From Littorina saxatilis (taxonomy: Eukaryota > Mollusca > Gastropoda > Littorinimorpha > Littorinidae): a stretch of DNA of 64,000 bases. Positions 56,700-64,000 of this stretch are shown piece after piece (positions within the stretch are counted from its first letter, which is position 1; each line of letters starts with the position of its first letter). The position numbers and the translations under genes were made by a program. The stretch spans positions 30,162,675 to 30,226,674 of the forward strand of contig NC_090255.1 in NCBI RefSeq assembly GCF_037325665.1, read 5' to 3'. The notes beneath the pieces were generated by a model, which saw nothing but the letters and a program-made list of their open reading frames with translations, ran no database searches and had not been told where the DNA came from.

Positions 56700-57597
56700 T
56701 CTGTGTTTTGACGCGGTATGGCTAAACTTCTGATGCAGTTTAATTATGCTCTGTCTCGTGACAGCTCTACTTTTGCACACACACAAATTTACGTCACGCG
56801 TCGAACATTGTGAATTGATTTGATTCGTAGACGATCACCCCGAATCGATAGTTTTGACACCGCACAGATTACTACGCATATCGATTTTAAGTTTCGATAA
56901 CCTGTAAGTTGAGTGACTGACGAGTTGAATACCCGCTGTCATATTGAATTGCAAGGTAGGTCATCCTTTTATAAGAGCGAAAGGTCGGGCAGATTGTTCT
57001 GGAATCTGATGTCATTCGAATAAAATATTTTGTCGTGTTTCTTAGAGCGAGACGTGAGTGTTAAACGTTATTGTAATTTATAAGATTCCGTAATTGGTGA
57101 GAATTATCAGAATTCGGTGAGTAATATGTAGTACAATGTTCATACATGCGCTATACTAACTTGTTATACTATAAAACCGTTCAGATTGAGAATTTTGTGA
57201 GTATACACACAATACTAAGCATAGATACGAAAAAGGAATCTTTCTTAACTGGGTGAGTATATAATGTTGGTACAAAAATATTATGTCTCAGAATTAGACA
57301 AGTAAATTTGTATATATACATATATTGCTAATATTAAAAAGTCAATTAAGCATTACTCTGAGGATTTGATGGGTATAAAATGTTACCACAAAAAATTAAT
57401 ATGCTTGTCATGTTTGTTTTTTGTGTCTTGATCGTTAATTTGGAATATTGACGAAAAATGGAAAAGTTTGTCGGAAAAGCGCAATTAGCGGTTTTGTGGT
57501 TGTGGCTGTGCAGTTTGTAACCCCTCTCTCCATGGGAGTTTCCACCATATTTTAATTTGTAATTTTTTTCTTGTTCTCCTTTTCTATTTTTAATTTT
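56700..57597. other. Intergenic stretch, nothing recognised
   Basis: AT-rich apparently unique DNA upstream of the repeat at 57598. The phrase GGTGAGTAT or close recurs (about 57115, 57197, 57250), but I cannot assign a function. A non-coding first exon of the downstream gene could lie here. Confidence 0.35.
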
Positions 57598-57682
57598 TTA
57601 TATTTAGTCAAGTTTTGACTAAATATTTTAACATCGAGGGGGAATCGAAACGAGGGTCGTGGTGTATGTGTGTCTGTCTGTC

Positions 57683-57720
<38 letters not shown>

Positions 57721-58467
57721 GATTCAGACTAAACTACTGGACCGATCTTTATGAAATTTGACATGAGAGTTCCTGGGTATGAAATCCCCGAACGTTTTTT
57801 AAATTTTTTTGATAAATGTCTTTGATGACGTCATATCCGGCTTTTCGTGAAAGTTGAGGCGGCACTGTCACGCCCTCATTTTTCAACCAAATTGGTTGAA
57901 ATTTTGGTCAAGTAATCTTCGACAAAGCCCGGACTTCGGTATTGCATTTCAGCTTGGTGGCTTAAAAATTAATTAATGACTTTGGTCATTAAAAATCTGA
58001 AAATTGTAAAAAAAAACAAAAATTTATAAAACGATCCAAATTTACGTTTATCTTATTCTCCATCATTTGCTGATTCCAAAAACATATAAATATGTTATAT
58101 TCGGATTAAAAACAAGCTCTGAAAATTAAATATATAAACATTATTATCAAAATTAAATATTCCAAATCAATTTAAAAACAGTTTCATCTTATTCCTTGTC
58201 GGTTCCTGATTCCAAAAACATATAGATATGATATGTTTGGATTAAAAACACGCTCAGAAAGTTAAAACGAAGAGAGGTACAGAAAAGCGTGCTATGCAGC
58301 ATAGCGCAACCACTACCCCGCTCTTCTTGTCAATTTCACTGCCTATGCCGTGAGCGGTGGACCACGAGTATACGGTCTTGCTGCGTTGCATTGCGTTCAG
58401 TTTCATTCTGTGAGTTCGACAGCTACTTGACTAAATATTGTATTTTCGCCTTACGCGACTTGTTTGT
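57598..58467 (+). mobile_element. Dispersed repeat family 1, full copy
   Basis: Start TATTTAGTCAAGTTTTGACT, a TG tract, then GGTGGCTTAAAAATTAATTA (the phrase into which the virus-like element is inserted at 4941), end CGCCTTACGCGACTTGTT. It lies 370 bases upstream of the four-span gene. Confidence 0.88.
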
Positions 58468-58840
58468 ACTTCGTTTACTTCATCTTGTAATTATTTTGCT
58501 TCCTGTATTGTAAACTCGCATAACTCTCACTTGAGTCCTGTTGTAGTCTATTATATATTTTAGAGCGCTTGAATTTGTTGATTTTAAAATTGTATCATTT
58601 CATTAACTATAGCCTACATATAATTACTGCTTAATTGAGTCATGGTTGAAAGACAGGTTTATATGCATCAAAGGCACCTGATTGTCCGTTCAATGTACTA
58701 ATTTTGACGGACAAGGACTTTTTTGTCTCTGACATTGTAATTGTCAGTATTAGCGCTTGGCTATGATTCTCTCTACCTCATCTTTTTTGCCCTTTCAGCT
58801 CAACGAACATTTTATCATTTAACACACACACACACTGATC

Positions 58841-61067
58841 ATGCCGGTGCGCGGAAAAAGAAGCTGTTCCCTCTGCATCTCCTTTGGCCTGCATGTGGTG
58901 GGACTGGCTGCTCTGGTGGCTGGGATGTGTTCGCCATATTGGTCACGTGTCTATGACGAAACTTCCGGCGCCGTCACGGTCTACAATGGACTTTTCGTCT
59001 CCTTGGACCCTCAGGGCAACTTTACTCTCACAGACTTTAACCAATTCAAAGACGGTGAGAACTTCTTTAATAGAAATCGCTGAAGTTATGTAAAACTTCT
59101 GTCTGTAGGGCTAACACACAAAAAAAGTTTCAGCCGTCCAAGGTAGTGTATCCTATCATAGCCTCGGAGACTGCATGCACCTCTCTCTCTCTCTCCATCC
59201 GTTCATCCATTTAACCATCCGCATACTTTTTTCTTTTTTCTTGATTAATTAAAAAAATATCTTTGTAGCTGACTCATTATTTATTACATATTAATTGACT
59301 TTTTTCTCTCTATGCAGCTGGCAGAAACGATACCCAGCTGTACGGAGTGCTGGCCCTGTCGTTCGGAATTGGGTCCATGTTTCTGCAGTTCTTCCTAGTG
59401 CAGGCCTATGGCTTTGCCTTCTACAACGCGTCGTGCGGCAAGGCTTACAATCCGGACTGGCTCATGATCTTCTCGCTGCTGTCTGGTCAGTGGTGGCGCT
59501 TGTAGTTGTCCTAGGGTGCTTCGCCCTAGTATACTATCGGGTGTTGTTTTTATGCACATGGGTATGCGGTCCGCCATGCGCATGCGTTATGTAGACAGGC
59601 GTTAGAAGCCCATGATCTCTTATGGGCAGAATATATACCTGCGCAGTTTCAGCGGCACAGACGACGCACTGCCTATTATTTATGCCGCGATAGGGATTAT
59701 GACGAGTATTTGGCCTGTTATCCTTTCGTGCAACGTGTAGCGGGCTGGGGTAATCTGCAGTGCGTCGTCTGTGCCGCTGAGACTGCGCAGGTCTATTCTG
59801 CCCATTAGGGGCAAATTATACCTGCGCAGAGTCAGCGGCACAGACGACGCACTGCAGATTATTGAGGTAATTCTTTTTTTTCCCAGCCCACTACACGTTG
59901 CGTGAAAAGAAAACAAGCCAAGTACTCGTCATAATCCCTATCGCAGCATGCAGCGCCGCTGACTCTGCGCAGGTATAAAATGCCACTTACAAGCTGTTTT
60001 TCTCCGATTTCTCGGACGACGTCATATTTACCTGTTTGTAAAAATTGATGCCACACTGTCACGGCAACAATTTGTTTTCCGAGTTTTAGTTGTTGTCATG
60101 GTGTCACAATCAAGACGTAACAGGGGGCCAGAAGCACAATGTGTAGTCGGGACGTGTACGGGTAGATTTTGACGTTACTCGTTCGCGTAGAAGAGACTTG
60201 CTTGTCATAAATGACATAATTATACGCGACGGGTAGATCCTGGCCAACGTGTGACGTAAAAGGTACATTTGACAGGGCTCCCCTACGTCCTATACCCACT
60301 AGAGGCCACAATCACGTACGAGAAATTAATGGAGGGGGTCCCGGGACGCGCTCAACCTTTAAAGACCGGATCCTGGAACGCACTAAATTTCCGTTGTCTT
60401 GCGTCGCCGCAAAGGTACTTTTTTCAGAGGCACACCAACACACTTATGTTTGACATAGAACATTATAATAGAAAGACGAAAAGTCAAGTTGAAAGTGTGT
60501 GTGTGTGTGTTGCATTTGACACGGTATAGTTGAAGTGTCCTCAGTCTCGAATATTCTTGAGATATAAAAAAAAAAAAAGCCTTCATATCACAAGACGTTA
60601 GTACACAGGGGTTTTGGGGACCAGGGACTTTTGGGACCCTCTAAAACACCGCCTGGGGGGTCCATGGACCCTCTCAAAATGAAAAATGGGGGTCCCGGGA
60701 CCCTTTTGGACGGGCGTCCGTGGGGAGCCCTGCATTTGATGACGTTGCACGTACACGTTTTGAAAAAAAAGTACTTTCTTCTGGACTGTCATTGTTATCT
60801 TTTAATGCATGCGTTGATTCAATTTATTTTTCTCCTCCAGGGTTCGTGTGCATCACATGCCTGGTTCTCTACGAGCAGTTCCTGGGACGCAATCTGAAGC
60901 AACTTGCCAGCACCAACGTCATCAAAATGGATTACTCGCGGGGTTTCGTCATCATTTTCATCGCTCTGGCTTTCGTCGCCGCTTTCTTCACCGTCTGCGA
61001 CCGCACTAACAACCCCAAAGACGACAACGGCGACAGCTTCGGCAAGAAGAAAAAGGGCAAGCGTTGA
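58841..61067 (+). CDS. Four-span membrane protein, claudin/PMP22-like shape
   Basis: Exons 58841-59054, 59318-59485 and 60841-61067, phases joining to 202 aa. Hydrophobic segments lie at about 11-31, 82-106, 118-140 and 163-181. The first outer loop (residues about 32-80) has Trp34, NGLF at 50-53 and a glycosylation-type NFT at 60-62. The second loop is short, and the C-terminus is Lys-rich (GKKKKGKR). This topology and the W-x(n)-GLF pattern resemble the claudin/PMP22/EMP superfamily, but the loop Cys pair typical of claudins is not seen. It may be a junction or channel-accessory protein. AATAAA at about 61269 follows the stop. Confidence 0.8.
59621..59807. mobile_element. MITE with TACCTGCGCAG ends, copy 1
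   Basis: The inverted ends GGGCAGAATATATACCTGCG and its inverse continue into CAGCGGCACAGACGACGCAC. Intron 2 of the four-span gene. Confidence 0.75.
59810..59984. mobile_element. MITE with TACCTGCGCAG ends, copy 2
   Basis: Directly after copy 1. It shares the end block AGTCAGCGGCACAGACGACG and the inner ACTCGTCATAATCCCTATCG of copy 1 in inverted order, so the two copies form a larger palindromic array. Confidence 0.75.
60273..60732. mobile_element. hAT-like MITE (CAGGGCTCCCC ends)
   Basis: Ends CAGGGCTCCCCTACG and CGTGGGGAGCCCTG, with an exact 7-bp duplication CATTTGA at 60266-60272 and 60733-60739. Internal GGGACCCT-type repeats. It lies about 108 bases before exon 3 of the four-span gene. 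Confidence 0.82.
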
Positions 61068-61282
61068 GAGGAAACGGTTTGAAAGGGCTGACGCCGTGAG
61101 GTGGAACTTTTCTGACTTTCAGGGGGATGATACACATGTGTGTTGGCCTATACACGAGGGATTTGGTGAACAATCTGACAACGAAGGCCGGAAGGTGGGG
61201 GAATGTTTTGAAGATGAAAACGTATTCTTTAGAATGAACTGTAGCATGATTTTCTTGTTCTCTTTCGAATAAAGTGTCACTT

Positions 61283-61444
61283 GTAATATATTGTACTACG
61301 TTGCGAGCCCCTGGAGCAATTTGTTGATTAGTGCTTTTGTGATCAAGAAACAATTGACAAGTGGCTCTATTCCATCCCCTCCCTTTCCCCGTCGCGATAT
61401 AACGGTTGAAAACGACGTTAAACACCAACTAAAGAAAGAAAGAA
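61283..61444 (+). mobile_element. SINE family A, 5'-truncated
   Basis: The 3' 160 bases of the family (from about TATTGTACTACGTTGCGAGC to AAAG repeats), just downstream of the polyadenylation signal of the four-span gene. Confidence 0.88.
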
Positions 61445-61524
61445 ATGGCATAGTCGCTATCTATTTGCTCGTTTATTAGTTAGTTTAGGTTTGTTTGTTT
61501 GCTTGTTGTTTTTGTGTTGCCCTT

Positions 61525-61754
61525 CCCACCCCCCCCCCCCCCCCCCCCAATTTAAAAAAAAATTCCGTTTAGTTCACTGGACAAACCCTGTGTTTTTTAT
61601 TTTTCCTTTTTTTTCCCAAAGACTAAACATTGTTTTACGCGTTGTGAAAAATAATTTTAACAACACGTAGGCTCAGTGTGGAATAAAGCAAAGAGATGAG
61701 AAAGAGAAAATCGAGGCCTCCTACCGACTTTTTGTCTCAGAGCGCTTGTTCCAA

Positions 61755-61806
<52 letters not shown>

Positions 61807-62069
61807 CAATGTTGTTGTTGTTTTTGGTCGTCGTCCCTTTGTGTGTGTTTGAACATGCATTGATTTTGTTGGTCGGGTTTGTCGCATACCTATTCTATTT
61901 GCTTTGCTGTCTTGTACATTTGTTTTGGCTTAGAAACATGACCCTCAGATTTGCACATTTGAGTTTCGTATAATTTGTTAGTGATAGGCGTTTTTCCTGT
62001 AAAGGTGTGAACTGTATATACTGAATAGTTGCTCTTAGTTTATTGTACTCGTGCGTGTATATTAAATTC

Positions 62070-62165
<96 letters not shown>

Positions 62166-62170
62166 TGTGT
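61525..62170. repeat. C run, GTT, TG and AG microsatellites
   Basis: C homopolymer at about 61531-61548, GTT units at 61757-61805, TG run at 62073-62139, AG run to 62165. No gene in between. Confidence 0.9.
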
Positions 62171-62585
62171 GTGTGTGTGTGTGTGTGTGTTTTGGGGAAG
62201 GGCTCCTAATATGGACCCCTGTTTCTCTCATGCTGATAACTAGTTTGTTTTCTTGCGAAGAAGTTTCATTTTGTGTTTGGTAGTCCTTCTCTCTTAGGTT
62301 AATCGTTAGAGTGTAATAGCTTTGATAGACATTCAGCAAAAATTAAATACAGAAAAAAATCACAAATGGTCCATATTAGGAGCCTGGGCGCCCAATATGG
62401 ACCAGTGAAGCGGCCTTCACTAATCACTGTGAAAAGCCCCCTTTACTTCAAAATAACCTGATACAACTTAGTGTCCAAGTCCGACTAAATCAAATATGCT
62501 TTAGATTTATCTGTTTCGGGTTGGCGGTGAGAGCATTATTTGAAGCACACCAGGAAACTAAAGAAGCTGATCAAAAACAGAGTGA

Positions 62586-62655
62586 AAACAAGAGGCGAAG
62601 CCATCAAGGCTCACGTAAGAAATCGACAAACAGTAACACAAACTCAATCACTCCG

Positions 62656-62736
<81 letters not shown>

Positions 62737-63071
62737 GGCGGATCTGGGTTTTGAAAGGGGGGGGTGCAAAGTTCTTTTTTTTGTTTTTGTATCTTATCAG
62801 CGAAGGCGCGAAGCGCCGAACCGATGGCGCGAAGCGCCGAGCATGCTAGGGGGGCCGGGGGCATGCCCCCCCGGAATTTTGTTTTAAAAAGGAAGCAAAA
62901 TTGTGCAATCTGGTGCAATCTGAGCGTGTAAAGTGCTATTTTCAGGTGATACATTTTTCTTCTTTTTTTTTTTCTTCTTTTTTTTTTTCTTCTTTTTTTT
63001 TTGTCCCGCTGGGGGGGGGGGGTGCAATTGCACCCATTGCACCCCCCCAGATCCGCCCCTGCACACACACA

Positions 63072-63133
<62 letters not shown>

Positions 63134-63405
63134 GAATAGGTGAAACTGTGCAAGAAAGCGAGACACTAGATCTAGATCTGTCTGTCTGCATGTACACTAG
63201 TTTCGGCCCGCTCAAAATAATAATGACCGAGACTTTCAGTACTTCCTTCGCGTGACGTCTAACCCTCTTACGTCATAATGTGACTTCAATGTAATGTGAC
63301 GTCTTCAAATGTTAGAGTTTCTACCACAGACATACACACGCACACACACACGCACGCACAGACAGACAAAGTTACGATCGCATAGGCTACACTTACGTGA
63401 GCCAA
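62586..63405 (+). mobile_element. Dispersed repeat family 2, copy 2, split by a MITE
   Basis: It begins AAAACAAGAGGCGAAGCCAT. The internal AC tract is cut by the MITE at 62733-63061. After it come GTGCAAGAAAGCGAGACACT and AATGTGACGTCTTCAAATG. The end block GCATAGGCTACACTTACGTG (63381-63400) recurs inverted at about 63606-63630. Confidence 0.8.
62733..63061. mobile_element. MITE with CAGGGGCGGATCTGGG ends, inside an AC tract
   Basis: Ends CAGGGGCGGATCTGGG and CCCAGATCCGCCCCTG. The centre has three TTCTTCTTTTTTTTTT units and GCGAAGCGCCGA twice. The surrounding AC repeats hide the target duplication. Confidence 0.85.
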
Positions 63406-64000
63406 TAAGTGAAATTATCAACTTCCACGAAAAGAAGACTATTTGATATATTATTTTGAAATCTCGAGGGCTAGTTATAGGTTATTTTCAGCAAGCTTTT
63501 TAATAAATTAATGAAAATAGCCTTTAGCTTTTATTTTCTTCGATTTGTTGAAGGTGGTCCATATTAGGGGATTTACACATACTTTGAGATTTTGCTATTA
63601 TTTTTGGCTCACGTAAGTGTAGCCTATGCGATGCTAACTTTTGTCTGTCTGTGCGTGTGTATGTGTGTATGTTTATGATAGAAACTTTAACATTTGACTG
63701 AACACCAAAATACTAATTGTACATGGTTATTATCCAAGCAACAGCTTCAAAGTATTGAAGCAATGATCAACATTTTGTCGGCACGTATGTAGTTAAAGTG
63801 TGTATCCAAAGAAAACGGGTGGTGGGGGGTTGGGGGGGGGGGGGGTAAAAACAGGTGACTGGTTTGTGTCGTGTGTGGTATGTAGACCAGGTCAGGGGTC
63901 AAGGTTAAGTCAGATCGCGTGAAGGATTGTGGTATAGATACAGTTCTCACCCAGCTGCAGTTTGCCGATTCGGGGAAGACGATTTCACATTGTTCGGTTT
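63406..64000. other. Right edge, no gene recognised
   Basis: Apart from the inverted relic of family 2 (63604-63695) and a G run near 63826-63845, nothing could be assigned. Confidence 0.4.

Noticed and set aside
62604-63215. 203-aa minus frame with Cys/Val and Lys runs
   Set aside because: Crosses AC microsatellites, a MITE and homopolymers; no protein features.

Overview
The window looks like nuclear DNA of a mollusc, most likely a marine gastropod. Its genes are split by introns, and it is dense in simple repeats and short dispersed elements. One repeat family ends in GTTGAAAACGACGTTAAACA plus an AAAG-type tail, a repeat I associate with gastropod genomes. The organism call is inference from gene and repeat style, not a database match.

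Layout. 1-4940 is the right-hand part of a virus-like element of Polinton/Maverick type, treated as a fossil, with five open frames. It appears inserted into an older short repeat (4941-5468). Four host genes follow. POLR3K (plus strand, 3 exons, 6532-9693) encodes a small subunit of RNA polymerase III. KICS2 (minus strand, 10 exons, 32258 down to 11281) encodes a subunit of the KICSTOR complex that links amino-acid supply to mTORC1. An alpha/beta-hydrolase-fold membrane protein (plus strand, 11 exons, 34421-48333) seems to lack both the catalytic serine and the catalytic histidine. A four-span membrane protein (plus strand, 3 exons, 58841-61067) is claudin/PMP22-like in shape. I joined exons by hand from splice sites, phase and protein similarity; lengths add up in frame for all four (109, 456, 417 and 202 aa). 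POLR3K and KICS2 are tail to tail; KICS2 and the hydrolase are head to head across 2.2 kb.

Most of the rest is mobile DNA in introns. KICS2 intron 8 holds a three-level nest: a TA-flanked MITE (13754-19453), a TTAA-flanked piggyBac-like element inside it (13925-19420), and a DIRS tyrosine-recombinase retroelement inside that (14131-18909). Other elements are hAT-like MITE pairs, a Tc1 remnant, at least four tRNA-like or AAAG-tailed SINE families, and a 17-copy 54-bp minisatellite. Several SINE copies sit at the same TTTTAAGACC site of one MITE family.

Between the hydrolase and the four-span gene lies a 3.6-kb element with roughly 300-bp inverted ends (49431-53010). Its protein has a FEN1/PIN-like nuclease signature and a cysteine-rich CXC-like tail. 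I cannot place it in a named transposon superfamily; it is the best candidate here for an undescribed system. No rRNA gene, real tRNA gene or CRISPR array was seen.
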